A stretch of DNA of 64,000 bases from UBA4207 sp964352405 (GCA_964352405.1 CAYGRY010000003.1:16558-80557), one strand, 5' to 3'; positions 55,451-64,000 are shown, numbered from the stretch's first letter. The notes: a model not told the origin generated them from the sequence alone. Program-made: numbers and translations.

Positions 55451-56364
55451 AATACTACACCATCACGTTAACTTTAGATGATGATAGTTTGGATCTCCTA
55501 AATCATCTGTCTCATGATGGAGTTGAAGAATATGCCATCGATGAAGCGGAGGTTGATCGCCTGCTTGGTGAGAAGGCTTTCTCTGGTGGAGACGTCGACG
55601 AATCCACCATTGCTTTAATTGAATCTCAACTTGAAAAGAATAAATACCTACTCTATTTTCATGGTGATAAAGCTCAAGAAAGAGCGCTGAATGCAAAAGA
55701 ATTATTATTAAACTCTAACATCATGGTCGAGGTTAATGAGCTTGATCAACAAGACTGGAATGAAAAGTGGCGTGAAGGTTATGAAACAGTAAAGATCTCA
55801 AAGAATCTTTGGGTCATACCTTCTTGGCACAGAGAAAAAATTGAAGTTCCTGCACAAGTCACTCCGCTGTATCTCTACCCTGGGCAAGGCTTTGGAACTG
55901 GCCGCCACGAAACAACCTCATTATGTTTAGAACTTTTTGAAAATAATGATTATTCAAATAAATCGGTCTTAGACTTTGGATGTGGCTCAGGCATTCTCGG
56001 TATTGCAGCAAAGCTTCGCTATGATTGTGATGTTGTCTATATGGATATCGATCAATCTGCTTTAGAAAATACAATCCAAAATCTCGAAGAAAATAAATTA
56101 GAGGTTGATCCTAAAAGAATTATTAAGCGGGATAAATTCATTGCAAATAAAACGTATGATCTTGTTTTTGCCAATATTCTTTTAGAGATACTCATTCACG
56201 AAAAGGAGTCATTGCTAAACTCACTAGCAAAGACCTCAACCATTATCGTCTCTGGCCTCTTAAATGAACACAAAGAAGCCTTTTTAAAGTCATATCCTGA
56301 ACTATCTCTTAAAAAGAGTGTTTCTCAAGGTGATTGGTGTGCTTTGGAGTTAGTTAAAAAATGA
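55438..56364 (+). CDS. prmA: Ribosomal protein L11 methyltransferase
   Basis: 308 residues, TTG start inside the end of the solute-binding gene. N-terminal substrate-recognition domain, then the class I methyltransferase with FGTGRHETTSLCL, DFGCGSGILGIAA and LVFANILLEIL, all PrmA motifs. It trimethylates ribosomal protein L11. ATGA overlap with rsmE. Confidence 0.88.
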   Translation: MSQLKYYTITLTLDDDSLDLLNHLSHDGVEEYAIDEAEVDRLLGEKAFSGGDVDESTIALIESQLEKNKYLLYFHGDKAQERALNAKELLLNSNIMVEVNELDQQDWNEKWREGYETVKISKNLWVIPSWHREKIEVPAQVTPLYLYPGQGFGTGRHETTSLCLELFENNDYSNKSVLDFGCGSGILGIAAKLRYDCDVVYMDIDQSALENTIQNLEENKLEVDPKRIIKRDKFIANKTYDLVFANILLEILIHEKESLLNSLAKTSTIIVSGLLNEHKEAFLKSYPELSLKKSVSQGDWCALELVKK

Positions 56365-57083
56365 GAGCATTCTATATAGAGCAGCTTAGTGATTACTCTG
56401 AAGGGCAAGAGGTCTCAATTGAAGATGAGGCTTTTCAACATATTAAAGTTGTAAGGCTTAAGCCTAGCGAAATTGTAAAATTTCTCGACGGTAAGGGTAA
56501 CCAAGCTCATGCTAAATTAATATCAATTGAGAAAAAACGCGCCATATTTAAACTGAGCGATCTTTCTAAGTCGGTGAAGCTTCCTTCTTGGGATTTGGCG
56601 ATTGGTTTGGTTAAAAAAGATGCCTTTGATCTTTGTTTAAAGATGGCTACAGAGCTAGGTGTGGGACGTATCTATCCTCTTTTAACAAGTTTTTCCCAGC
56701 GCTATGAACTAAATCAAGATAGGGCGCAAAGACTACTGATACAGGCGCTAGAGCAGTCAAACTCTTTATGGATGCCTTCACTCGAATTACCAATCGAATT
56801 TAATGATTTTTGCCTGAATCATGTGGATAAAAACGATAAATACTCAAGCTATATATGCATGGGAATGAGTTCCAGCGTTTTACCTTCAAAGTTGGAAACG
56901 ATTGAAGGCTTGAGTTTGGGCTTTGTCGGTCCTGAGGGTGGCTTTAGTGAAGAGGAAGAACACAAAATAAGTCTTATACCTGGCAGTCGATCTATTCACC
57001 TACCAACCCCAATATTGAGAGCACCAACTGCAATTGCGAGCTTAGCGGGTGTGATTTTTACCAAACAAAACCTTTTAGATTGA
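56361..57083 (+). CDS. rsmE: 16S rRNA (uracil(1498)-N(3))-methyltransferase
   Basis: 240 residues of the SPOUT/RsmE family. HIKVVRLKPSE near residue 27, LGVGRIYPLLT, QALEQSNSLWMP, LGFVGPEGGFSEEE and LRAPTAIASL are signature blocks, ending in the knotted C-terminal domain. It pairs with prmA in many genomes, as here (ATGA overlap). Confidence 0.93.
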   Translation: MRAFYIEQLSDYSEGQEVSIEDEAFQHIKVVRLKPSEIVKFLDGKGNQAHAKLISIEKKRAIFKLSDLSKSVKLPSWDLAIGLVKKDAFDLCLKMATELGVGRIYPLLTSFSQRYELNQDRAQRLLIQALEQSNSLWMPSLELPIEFNDFCLNHVDKNDKYSSYICMGMSSSVLPSKLETIEGLSLGFVGPEGGFSEEEEHKISLIPGSRSIHLPTPILRAPTAIASLAGVIFTKQNLLD

Positions 57084-57148
57084 GACTTCGTCTTTAACAT
57101 GCCAAAATACTGATAAGTAGCTGAAAGGTGTACTTTTTTGGAGGCGAT

Positions 57149-57856
57149 ATGCAGATTGAGCCAAGCTCACCGTCAACTAAAAATCAATCCATCATGATTC
57201 CAGATCTCGAAGAGTTCGAGTTTAAGGCGATTGGAGAGGGTTTAGGTTTTCATCAAAAAGAAGAAAAGCCTCGTTGGTCTAAACCTGCCACGACTTCGTC
57301 GTCCAGAATGAATTCTATCGCTTCAACATCTAAATTGAATTCATCACAATCAAATACTATATCTAGAGAACAACTTGGGTTTTTGTATAATCCAGAAAGC
57401 CAGACAGCTTCTTTAAATAAAAGCGAACAAAATAAAAAATCTAAAACTGCTTCAAAAGTTAAGCTTGCAGGTCTACCTGAAAGATTTACGGCTCAAATGA
57501 TCGATACAATTATCATCACATTAACAGTCTCGTTTATGGTGACGGGCATGTTGGCCATTGCTGGGGTTCCATTGAAGCAAGTTATGGGGTTGTTAACATC
57601 ACTCGATATTGCTCCTGTGGTAGCTATCCTTTGGAGTTTTGCTTACATTTCCTATTTTACAATTTTAGAAACCAAGCAAACTCCTGGCAAAAGCATCATG
57701 AGAATTGCAGTGGTTGGTATGAATGACAGACCGTTAAGTTTAGCAAAATCATTGGAGAGAACAGTTTTTAGAAGTCTTTCATGGCTTGCACTTGGCTTTC
57801 CACTTTTAATGAATTTTCATGGAAGACTGTCTGGTTCAAAAGTTATTAAGCAATAA
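57149..57856 (+). CDS. RDD-family membrane protein
   Basis: 235 residues from ATG 57149, five bases after GGAGG; an in-frame GTG at 57128 lies upstream. The first 110 residues are polar and Ser/Asn-rich. The RDD domain follows: AGLPERFTAQMIDTIII with R and D, TM helices about 125-180, and ETKQTPGKSIMRIAVV. RDD proteins are small membrane proteins, some linked to ion transport. The next gene starts four bases on. Confidence 0.82.
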   Translation: MQIEPSSPSTKNQSIMIPDLEEFEFKAIGEGLGFHQKEEKPRWSKPATTSSSRMNSIASTSKLNSSQSNTISREQLGFLYNPESQTASLNKSEQNKKSKTASKVKLAGLPERFTAQMIDTIIITLTVSFMVTGMLAIAGVPLKQVMGLLTSLDIAPVVAILWSFAYISYFTILETKQTPGKSIMRIAVVGMNDRPLSLAKSLERTVFRSLSWLALGFPLLMNFHGRLSGSKVIKQ

Positions 57857-57859
57857 AAT

Positions 57860-58300
57860 ATGTTCGAACTAAGCTCCATTGATCAAAATAAAAAAATCGT
57901 TTTTACGAATGGTTGTTTTGATATTCTTCATCCTGGGCATGTCGCTTATCTAAATGAAGCTAAATCACTTGGTGATAAACTCGTCGTCGGACTAAATAGT
58001 GATGCCAGTGTTAAGCGATTAAAGGGCGAAGATAGACCTGTGAATAATGAAAGTGATCGAATGTTCATGTTGTTAAATTTAAAGTCCGTTGATCACGTCA
58101 TTATCTTCAATGAAGATACACCTTTTGAATTAATTCAAGAGTTAAAGCCTGATGTTTTGGTAAAGGGTGGCGACTGGAAGCCTGAGCAAATTGTTGGAAG
58201 TGACATTGTTTTGGCAAATGGTGGCGAAGTTAAAAGTTTAAAGTTCATAGATGGTCATTCTACTTCGACCCTAATTTCAAAAGTCCAAGGCCGATCGTAG
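57860..58300 (+). CDS. rfaE2: Heptose-1-phosphate adenylyltransferase-like protein
   Basis: 146 residues, a free-standing nucleotidyltransferase domain: TNGCFDILHPGHVAYL with the HxGH motif, LVVGLNSDASVKRLKGEDRP and VLVKGGDW. It matches the C-terminal part of HldE that makes ADP-heptose for lipopolysaccharide. The kinase domain is encoded elsewhere if present. A GmhB-like phosphatase at 27056 could act in the same pathway. It is followed by the flagellin leader. Confidence 0.9.
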   Translation: MFELSSIDQNKKIVFTNGCFDILHPGHVAYLNEAKSLGDKLVVGLNSDASVKRLKGEDRPVNNESDRMFMLLNLKSVDHVIIFNEDTPFELIQELKPDVLVKGGDWKPEQIVGSDIVLANGGEVKSLKFIDGHSTSTLISKVQGRS

Positions 58301-58527
58301 CCGTCAAGTACTCAAACTAAAGCACTGAAATAATATTAAGACCGAGTGTCCGAGTCGGATAAGGGTTTAATTTTATTCAAGTTTTTAAAGCTAAATACTC
58401 AAGAAAGTTTTAACCGGACCCGAAAGGACAGGTACAGCATTGGGGTGCTGTAAAGTGCAATCAGAAGGTATTGATTCACTCTTTAAACAACACAAGGAGG
58501 TTTTATTTGTTAACCGGAGATTAGATT
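58301..58527 (+). promoter_or_regulatory. Flagellin gene leader: hairpin, repeat and several GGA motifs
   Basis: The 227 bases before flagellin contain a perfect 7-bp hairpin TACAGCA-N6-TGCTGTA (58433-58452), a 9-base direct repeat TTAACCGGA at 58410-58418 and 58510-58518 (exactly 100 apart), a strong AAGGAGG at 58494-58500 and the GGAG used by the flagellin start at 58516-58519. Five GGA triplets lie in 160 bases. Multiple GGA sites in a flagellin leader suggest a CsrA-type repressor. No promoter could be set with confidence. Confidence 0.45.
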
Positions 58528-59361
58528 ATGGGTATTCGTATCAACACAAACGTACAGTCACTTGCAGCTCAACGAGCTTTAGGTGAAGTCAAAAAAGGTC
58601 AGGATGCAGCTTTAGAAAAATTAGCTTCAGGCTCTAGAATTAATAGAGCGAGTGATGATGCTGCAGGTTTAGCGATCAGTGAAAATTTAAAAGCAGATAT
58701 TCGTGGTTCACAACAGGCCAAACGAAATGCCAGTGATGGTATCTCTATGATTCAAGTTGCTGAAGGTGGCATGAATGAAATCTCAAATATACTTGTTCGC
58801 TTAAGAGAGCTATCAGTTCAAGCTGCCTCAGATACTGTTGGTGATAAAGAGAGAAAATTTACTGATCTTGAGTTTCAACAACTCACAAATGAAATTGAAA
58901 GAATTTCTCAATCAACAGACTTTAATGGAACTAAACTTCTCAATGGAGAAGGTTCATTAAAAGAATTTCAAGTTGGTATTGGTAATGATGAATTTGCTGA
59001 TAGGATTTCTTTTGATCCAGCACAAATTAATGTTCTTGGTTCAGAGTTAGGTGTTGCAGGTTTAGCAGTTTCTTCAAAAGAGGGAGCTCAAGAAAACTTA
59101 ACGGCGATTGATACCGCATTAGATAAAGTAAGTGGTAATAGAGCAGTTCTGGGCGCATTACAAAATAGATTAAATTCAACAGTAACAAATCTAGAAGTGA
59201 AAACAGAAAACTTGTCTGCAGCGAATTCACGTATCAGAGATACTGATGTCGCCTCTGTATCAGCCGATTTGGCCAAGTCGAATATTATGAGTGCAGCAGG
59301 TACATCAGTTCTAGCACAGTCTAATAACTCGAATATGTCCGCTTTAAAGCTTATTGGTTAG
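58528..59361 (+). CDS. fliC: Flagellin (first copy)
   Basis: 277 residues, with only the conserved D0/D1 ends and no D2/D3 insert. N-terminal MGIRINTNVQSLAAQRAL and SRINRASDDAAGLAISENL, C-terminal RIRDTDVASVSADLAKSNIM and QSNNSNMSALKLIG are flagellin signatures. About 60-65% similar by eye to the second copy at 59566, and of equal length. Ribosome site GGAG at 58516-58519. Filament subunit exported through the flagellar type III system. Confidence 0.95.
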   Translation: MGIRINTNVQSLAAQRALGEVKKGQDAALEKLASGSRINRASDDAAGLAISENLKADIRGSQQAKRNASDGISMIQVAEGGMNEISNILVRLRELSVQAASDTVGDKERKFTDLEFQQLTNEIERISQSTDFNGTKLLNGEGSLKEFQVGIGNDEFADRISFDPAQINVLGSELGVAGLAVSSKEGAQENLTAIDTALDKVSGNRAVLGALQNRLNSTVTNLEVKTENLSAANSRIRDTDVASVSADLAKSNIMSAAGTSVLAQSNNSNMSALKLIG

Positions 59362-59386
59362 TCATTAAATCTAGTTATCTAAATTG

Positions 59387-59412
59387 AAGCTCCCTTAGGG
59401 GAGCTTTTTTTT
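59387..59412 (+). terminator. Terminator after first flagellin gene
   Basis: AAGCTCCC-TTA-GGGGAGCTT hairpin followed by eight Ts, directly downstream of the first flagellin stop, so the second flagellin is transcribed separately. Confidence 0.9.
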
Positions 59413-59565
59413 GGCTAAAAAAGCCACTTAAGTTATTGAAAAAAAACAAAAAATCGAAAAAATAAAATAATGGTTGACAAAAATACTTAAGAAAAAGGCA
59501 TAGCGTTACGATCAGGTATATGTCTGGCAGTGAGAAAGCCAGCATTAACTTTTAAGGAGAATATC

Positions 59566-60399
59566 ATGGGCTTAAGAATCGCAACAAACGTCGCATCAGA
59601 GATGGTGCAAAAGAACCTGAGCAAGGTCTCAGAATCATCAGCGCAATCACTAGAAAAACTATCTTCTGGTAAGCGCATCACAAAAGCAGCTGACGATGCT
59701 GCTGGTTTGGCCATCGCCAAAAACCTTGAAGCACAGACTGCAGGTTTAAGGCAGGCAACAAGAAACGCTAACGACGGTATTTCACTTGTTCAAGTCGCTG
59801 AAGGCGGATTAAACGAAGTGTCGAATATCATTGTTCGCCTACGAGAACTATCGGTGCAAGCAGCATCTGATACTGTAGGAGATAAAGAGCGTGACTTCCT
59901 AAATAAAGAATATCAACAATTGGTATCAGAAGTAGATCGTATTGCTGAAACAACAGCATTCGGTGGAACAAATCTTCTTAATGGCACTGGTAAAGGCCAA
60001 ATGGACTTCCAAGTCGGAAACGGTGCGGATGAGGTTCATAGAATAGGGTTTGACTCATCAGAAGCGAACGCTACTGCAGCATCAATTGGTATCGGTGGAA
60101 CAGGTGTACTTGAACAATCAGATGCACGTGACTCACTCGCAAACTTAGATGAAGCACTACAGACAGTGAGTGGTTTTAGAGCGACATTTGGTTCAGTTCA
60201 AAGTCGACTACAATCAACAGTGTCCAACCTTGGAACACAAGTGGTTAACCAGGAAGCTGCTAGATCAATTATCGAAGATGTTGATGTAGCGTCAGAAAGT
60301 GCGAAGATGGCCAGTGATAATATTATCAAACAAGCTGGTATCTCAACTTTATCACAAGCTAATAACGTACCAAATTCAGCCTTAAGACTGATTTCGTAA
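59566..60399 (+). CDS. fliC: Flagellin (second copy)
   Basis: 277 residues from ATG 59566, with AAGGAG seven bases upstream. N-terminal MGLRIATNVASEMVQKNL and KRITKAADDAAGLAIAKNL, and C-terminal IIEDVDVASESAKMASDNII, again only the D0/D1 regions. The upstream 150 bases are A-rich and contain a TTGACA at 59474, but no convincing -10. Bdellovibrio relatives assemble several flagellins into one filament; two adjacent paralogues here fit that. Confidence 0.95.
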   Translation: MGLRIATNVASEMVQKNLSKVSESSAQSLEKLSSGKRITKAADDAAGLAIAKNLEAQTAGLRQATRNANDGISLVQVAEGGLNEVSNIIVRLRELSVQAASDTVGDKERDFLNKEYQQLVSEVDRIAETTAFGGTNLLNGTGKGQMDFQVGNGADEVHRIGFDSSEANATAASIGIGGTGVLEQSDARDSLANLDEALQTVSGFRATFGSVQSRLQSTVSNLGTQVVNQEAARSIIEDVDVASESAKMASDNIIKQAGISTLSQANNVPNSALRLIS

Positions 60400-60412
60400 A
60401 TATCATTTCTCC

Positions 60413-60442
60413 GGGTCCTGCTAGATAAATCCTACTAGGACC
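60413..60442 (+). terminator. Hairpin after second flagellin gene
   Basis: GGTCCTGCTAG / CTAGGACC inverted repeat around an AT-rich loop 15 bases after the stop, followed by TGTTTCTT rather than a clean T run. A probable terminator of moderate strength. Confidence 0.6.
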
Positions 60443-60458
60443 TGTTTCTTAAGCTCAT

Positions 60459-60490
60459 CCTCCCTTGGTGTTCCGCGATTCCAAGGGAGG
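60459..60490. repeat. Perfect 10-bp inverted repeat downstream of the flagellins
   Basis: CCTCCCTTGG and CCAAGGGAGG enclose a 12-base loop. There is no T run on either side, so it is not a standard terminator. It could be a processing or protein-binding site between the flagellin and LpxH-like genes. Confidence 0.6.
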
Positions 60491-60550
60491 CCTTAGAGCC
60501 CAAAGAGAGATTGACTGGATTAATAGAAGTAGATCCGGCACAATAGAGAA

Positions 60551-61285
60551 ATGAATATTTACTTTGTTTCAGATGTTCACATTAAAGAAGACAATGACGA
60601 AGCCTCAGTATTGTTTAGAAAGTTTTTAGATGAGGCAATGAATAGCGATGTTATCGTTCTCTTGGGAGATATATTTGATTTAGTCGTTGGCGGCCATTTC
60701 GATTGGATAGAAAAGTTTCCACAGTCATTCAAAAAAATATCAGAAATTTCAAAAACAAAAAAAACATATTTCATCGAAGGTAATCACGATTTCTTAGTTG
60801 GAAATCTTTTTAACCATCCATTAATGAAAGATATTACTCATGTTAGTGGTGATCTTGTTTTACATGATGATGAAGTGACGATTCGGTTCTCTCATGGCGA
60901 TGATGTAGAGATTGATAACAAAAATTATAGAACCTACAAAAAAATAATAAAGAATAGTTTTATAGAGATACTCGCCAATAAAGTTGTGCCAGTGAGTTTT
61001 ATATCAAAAATTGGTAATAAAGCTTCAAAAGAATCAGCCAAGAAAAGTCGAAGATATAGTATGGATGAATCCTACACTGCTAAGATTCATCAAAAATTTA
61101 GGGATAGTGCTCAGGAATATCATCAAAAGCACTCAGACTTTAGCATCTTAGCTTGTGGTCATTCCCATGTGAAAGATCTGTGGATAAAAGATGACTTTAC
61201 ATACGTAAATAACGGCTATTTCTTAAATGAAAAAACCTACGCCGCTATAGAAAACGGCGTAGTTAGTTTTAAATCCTTAATTTAA
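60551..61285 (+). CDS. Calcineurin-like phosphoesterase resembling LpxH
   Basis: 244 residues. Metal-site motifs in order: SDVHIKED, LLGDIFDLVVGGHF, IEGNHDFLVG, FSHGDD and ACGHSHVKD. The layout and length match UDP-2,3-diacylglucosamine diphosphatase of lipid A synthesis, but other phosphoesterases share it. A 50-residue basic helical region (residues 120-175) is expected for LpxH-type lids. It converges on recN with a nine-base overlap. Confidence 0.78.
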   Translation: MNIYFVSDVHIKEDNDEASVLFRKFLDEAMNSDVIVLLGDIFDLVVGGHFDWIEKFPQSFKKISEISKTKKTYFIEGNHDFLVGNLFNHPLMKDITHVSGDLVLHDDEVTIRFSHGDDVEIDNKNYRTYKKIIKNSFIEILANKVVPVSFISKIGNKASKESAKKSRRYSMDESYTAKIHQKFRDSAQEYHQKHSDFSILACGHSHVKDLWIKDDFTYVNNGYFLNEKTYAAIENGVVSFKSLI

Positions 61286-62896
61286 TGGTGTCATGGATTG
61301 GATAAATGATTTGTGATCATTGCTGGCAATGACCCCGACAGTAGAATGTGTTCTAAGTTTATCTTTTCCAATCGTTTCTTTTTGTACGTGAACAAGATTC
61401 TCAGCATTAACCGCAATTTGTGGTAAATGAGTAATAGCGATGACTTGTGAGTGCTTACTAACCACTGACAAAGACTTGCCAATTTTCAGAGCCGTCTCAC
61501 CACCAACGCCAGCATCAACTTCATCAAACAAAAATACAGAAATAGAATCTTGACTCGATAAAACTTGTCTTAAACCAAGAAGAATTCGAGATAATTCCCC
61601 TCCAGAGGCAATCGCCTGAACATCGAAAAAGCCTTCACCAATATTTGTTTGAGCTTTAAAGTTTAACTGTGAGAATCCTCTTGCAGATAACTCACCTTTA
61701 CATGTCGATAAAACAAGTGAAGCACCTTTCATATTTAAGGAACTCACTGATTGAGTTAAAAGTTCAGAGAGCTTTTTGGCAGACTTTGTTCTTGTGTCAT
61801 GTAATGACTGTGCCTTTGTATTTAAAGATTTTGTAAGCTTAGTGATTTCACTTTCTAAAAGAGATATGCTTTTTTGAATTGTATCAAAACCAACAGTCTT
61901 ATTCTTTAACTCACTATAGGTCTTAACGATATCTTCTACGCTGCCACCAAACTTTCTTTTAAGCTTTTGATAGCGATCTAATCTATCCAAAATCTCACCA
62001 AGTTCTTCCTCTCCAATTGGCTCAAAATCCATGGAGCCTAAAGCATAATCAACTTCGCTTAAAAGAGCGTACGAGTTCGCTAGATTATCTAATTGTTCCG
62101 CAGCTAGAAGGTCTGAGCCTTCTAGGTCTTTCATCATTAAAGCGAGTTGGCTTAAAATGGAATAATCCCCGTCACCAGATAGTCTGTTTTGATTTAAACT
62201 TATAGTCTTTTGATTTTTTTCGAGATTTAAAGAAGAGCTTTTCTTAAGAATCAACCCCTTCTCATCTTCAATAGATGGATCAAGCTCCTCAATTTCTTTA
62301 AGCTGGAAACGAATAAAATCTTCTTGTTGAAGATTTTGCTTTAGCTCTTCTTCAAACTCTTGAAGTTGATTCTTCTTTGTAACAAGTGTCTCAAATAATT
62401 TTGAGAATTCATTAACTTGACTTGAGTGGCCAGCAAATTGATCTAAAAGCTTTAACAAATATGAAGGGTTTAATAGCTTTTGATTTTCAAACTGTCCGAC
62501 GAGATCAATGTACCTGCGAGAAAACATTGTTAAAAGATTAAGGGAGCAAGACTGATAGTTAAGCCAAGCCTTAGAGGGTGTATTTGGGTAAATGATTCGT
62601 TTAACAACAATTTCATTGGATTCACTTGGGTGACCTAGTTCCATTAACCAATTCTTAACGTCTGTAGAGTCTGCATGGAAAACGGCTTCAACCATACCAA
62701 AGTCGCTATTTTTTCTAATAATCTTCTTGTCTGCGCGAGCACCAAAAATGAGTTGAAGAGAATCTAGAATTAGACTTTTTCCAGAGCCAGTTTCACCGAT
62801 GATGGCATTAAATCCATGAGTAAAATTAATAACCTGGTTCTCAAAAGTTGCAATATTTCTAATATGTAATGATTTCAAATATAAATCTGGCATCAT
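61277..62896 (-). CDS. recN: DNA repair protein RecN
   Basis: 539 residues. SMC-like ATPase: FNAIIGETGSGKSLILDSL (Walker A), a coiled-coil middle of about 230 residues, AIASGGELSRILLGLRQVL signature and SVFLFDEVDAGVGGETAL (Walker B) with VIAITHLPQIA. Acts at DNA double-strand breaks. Its ATG (ATGATG) overlaps the nadK stop, so nadK-recN are coupled, as in many bacteria. Confidence 0.95.
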   Translation of the reverse strand: MMPDLYLKSLHIRNIATFENQVINFTHGFNAIIGETGSGKSLILDSLQLIFGARADKKIIRKNSDFGMVEAVFHADSTDVKNWLMELGHPSESNEIVVKRIIYPNTPSKAWLNYQSCSLNLLTMFSRRYIDLVGQFENQKLLNPSYLLKLLDQFAGHSSQVNEFSKLFETLVTKKNQLQEFEEELKQNLQQEDFIRFQLKEIEELDPSIEDEKGLILKKSSSLNLEKNQKTISLNQNRLSGDGDYSILSQLALMMKDLEGSDLLAAEQLDNLANSYALLSEVDYALGSMDFEPIGEEELGEILDRLDRYQKLKRKFGGSVEDIVKTYSELKNKTVGFDTIQKSISLLESEITKLTKSLNTKAQSLHDTRTKSAKKLSELLTQSVSSLNMKGASLVLSTCKGELSARGFSQLNFKAQTNIGEGFFDVQAIASGGELSRILLGLRQVLSSQDSISVFLFDEVDAGVGGETALKIGKSLSVVSKHSQVIAITHLPQIAVNAENLVHVQKETIGKDKLRTHSTVGVIASNDHKSFIQSMTPLN

Positions 62897-63798
62897 ATCT
62901 CTCTCCTGCCGTGTGTGAATTTAACTTTTAATGTGTGAAAAAATGATCGTTCTGGATTATGGACCAATTGAACGAATCTTGCTTTGCTTTTAGAAATTTT
63001 AACAGTTTGATAGGGGTGCACTGTAAGAAGCTGCTGACCATCAAGCGTTAAGTTTACTGGCTCATCCTTATCCTGACTTTTAACAAAGATATTCATATTG
63101 TCTGGAATAACGATCGGTCTATGGGTCAAGCTGTGTGCACAAATAGGAGTCAAAACGAGACTTCCAACCTGTGGATGAATGATTGGTCCGCCTGCGGCCA
63201 AAGAGTAAGCAGTTGATCCTATTGGGGAGCTAACAATTAAGCCGTCACCAGATAGGTCGTATATATGCTCACTTTCGTTTTCTACAGTTAGATATATCAT
63301 TCGTGAGATATGATTTTTATTAAAGACAGCATCATTTAAAAAGAAAGATGATTCAATACTTTTACCCTGATCAATAATATCAATTTTATAAAGCTGCGCC
63401 TTTACTAAATTCATTCTACCTTTAATAACTTCATCAAGCTCATCGAAAAATTCAGATTTAGAAAACTCGGTGATAAATCCAAGCCTTCCCATATTGACGC
63501 CAAAAATTGGCGGGGAGTGCTTCGTCGATTGGCGGCAAACTCCAATAAGCGTTCCGTCTCCACCAAGTGATAAAATTAAATCTGAAAAGTTATGGTACTT
63601 GTCTTCATCGATGAAGCTGACATTTTTTGGTGTTTGCTTGAAAACTAACTTTAAGCGGGACTCATCACGAGTTAAAAATTGAACATGTACTTTTCTTCTA
63701 GCAAACCAAGTGCACAGATTGGGAAGTACTGCACTAAATTCTGCAATCAAATGCGGTTTCAAAACAACAGTAACTTTTTTAATTGGCTTGTCGCCCAC
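62893..63798 (-). CDS. nadK: NAD kinase
   Basis: 301 residues, GTG start. The phosphate-donor motif LGGDGTLIGVCRQ, INMGRLGF-like VNMGRLGFITEF, SSPIGSTAYSLAAGGPI and the C-terminal LTLDGQQ are NAD kinase signatures. It phosphorylates NAD to NADP in the cytoplasm. Two bases separate it from the upstream response-regulator gene and it overlaps recN. Confidence 0.95.
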   Translation of the reverse strand: MGDKPIKKVTVVLKPHLIAEFSAVLPNLCTWFARRKVHVQFLTRDESRLKLVFKQTPKNVSFIDEDKYHNFSDLILSLGGDGTLIGVCRQSTKHSPPIFGVNMGRLGFITEFSKSEFFDELDEVIKGRMNLVKAQLYKIDIIDQGKSIESSFFLNDAVFNKNHISRMIYLTVENESEHIYDLSGDGLIVSSPIGSTAYSLAAGGPIIHPQVGSLVLTPICAHSLTHRPIVIPDNMNIFVKSQDKDEPVNLTLDGQQLLTVHPYQTVKISKSKARFVQLVHNPERSFFHTLKVKFTHGRREI

Positions 63799-63800
63799 GC

Positions 63801-64000
63801 TCAGTCCTCTTTTAAAGTAAAGATATCTAAAGCAGCATTAAGATCTGCAAAGGGCTTACCAAGAACTCTGCACCCATACTCTGCGGCCTTGTCGTGGACC
63901 TGTTGAGAAGTGTAGGCTGTAATAATGACAAACTTGCGTGCGATATCTTCTCTAGTATATTTCTTTTTACTCTCTTCGATAACATCAAACCCCGTTGTGT
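63801..64000 (-). CDS. Response-regulator receiver domain, C-terminal end only
   Basis: The reverse strand is open from the window edge to the stop at 63801-63803 and gives about 65 residues: VIITAYTSQQVHDKAAEYGC followed by RVLGKPFADLNAALD. The KPF lysine and the preceding T/A-rich strand are the end of a receiver (CheY-like) domain. The protein ends soon after, so no output domain follows on this side. Upstream part lies outside the window. Confidence 0.7.
   Translation of the reverse strand, partial: TTGFDVIEESKKKYTREDIARKFVIITAYTSQQVHDKAAEYGCRVLGKPFADLNAALDIFTLKED

Noticed and set aside
58507..58524. A five-codon frame TTG-TTA-ACC-GGA-GAT before flagellin, seven bases after AAGGAGG
   Set aside because: It could be an upstream peptide, but so short a frame arises easily by chance. 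It is mentioned only as part of the leader.
59474..59503. TTGACA with a possible GGCATA -10 before the second flagellin
   Set aside because: The -10 matches poorly and flagellin genes usually use an alternative sigma factor; I could not fix a sigma-28 site either.
1..64000. CRISPR arrays, insertion sequences, prophage or attachment sites
   Set aside because: None seen: no regularly spaced repeats, no transposase or integrase reading frames, and no tRNA with an adjacent integrase.

Overview
The window is about 38% GC by eye and densely coding, with almost every gene in long, translationally coupled operons (ATGA/TTGA overlaps, frequent GTG and TTG starts). It looks like a chromosome segment of a Gram-negative, flagellated, complex-I-bearing bacterium of the Bdellovibrionota, most likely a Bacteriovorax/Halobacteriovorax relative. 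That placement is inference. It rests on an MglA-type polarity GTPase with a roadblock partner, twin flagellins, meso-DAP-type MurE, heptose/lipid A genes and the DUF3015-DUF4105 pair. No phage, transposon or CRISPR array was seen.

Layout. (1) 1-6299: membrane arm of NADH:quinone oxidoreductase, nuoH(partial)-J-K-L-M-N. (2) 6305-14443: continuing the same operon without a break, seven unannotatable polytopic membrane proteins, then a GYF/TPR protein of about 1083 residues. By topology, length and order, four of the seven resemble a second, degenerate H-J-K-L/M/N set. (3) 14504-14839: three tRNAs. (4) 15697-23665: five radical-SAM proteins and one SGNH-hydrolase-like protein in one direction. 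A sixth radical-SAM gene (27785-29242, minus strand) is a close paralogue of the fourth. Between them lie DUF4105, DUF3015, a membrane protein, tadA and a GmhB-like HAD phosphatase. (5) 29358-33335: tRNA-Ser, SRP RNA, dnaX-ybaB-recR, then a roadblock protein and MglA. (6) 34601-51023: mtnP-like gene (with a 10-N assembly gap) followed by the division and cell wall cluster rsmH-ftsL-ftsI-murE-murF-mraY-murD-terminator-ftsW-murC-murB-ftsQ-ftsA-ftsZ, lacking mraZ, murG and ddl. (7) 51077-64000: a zinc-finger protein, RNase J, uridine kinase, a solute-binding protein, prmA, rsmE, an RDD protein, rfaE2, two flagellins, an LpxH-like phosphoesterase, recN, nadK and the end of a response regulator.

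The best candidates for undescribed biology are the shadow complex-I membrane set with its coupled TPR protein, the multi-radical-SAM operon with its split paralogue, and a MurD whose P-loop lysine is arginine and whose DHLD-type motif is absent. All functional statements come from reading the sequence by eye; no database search was run.
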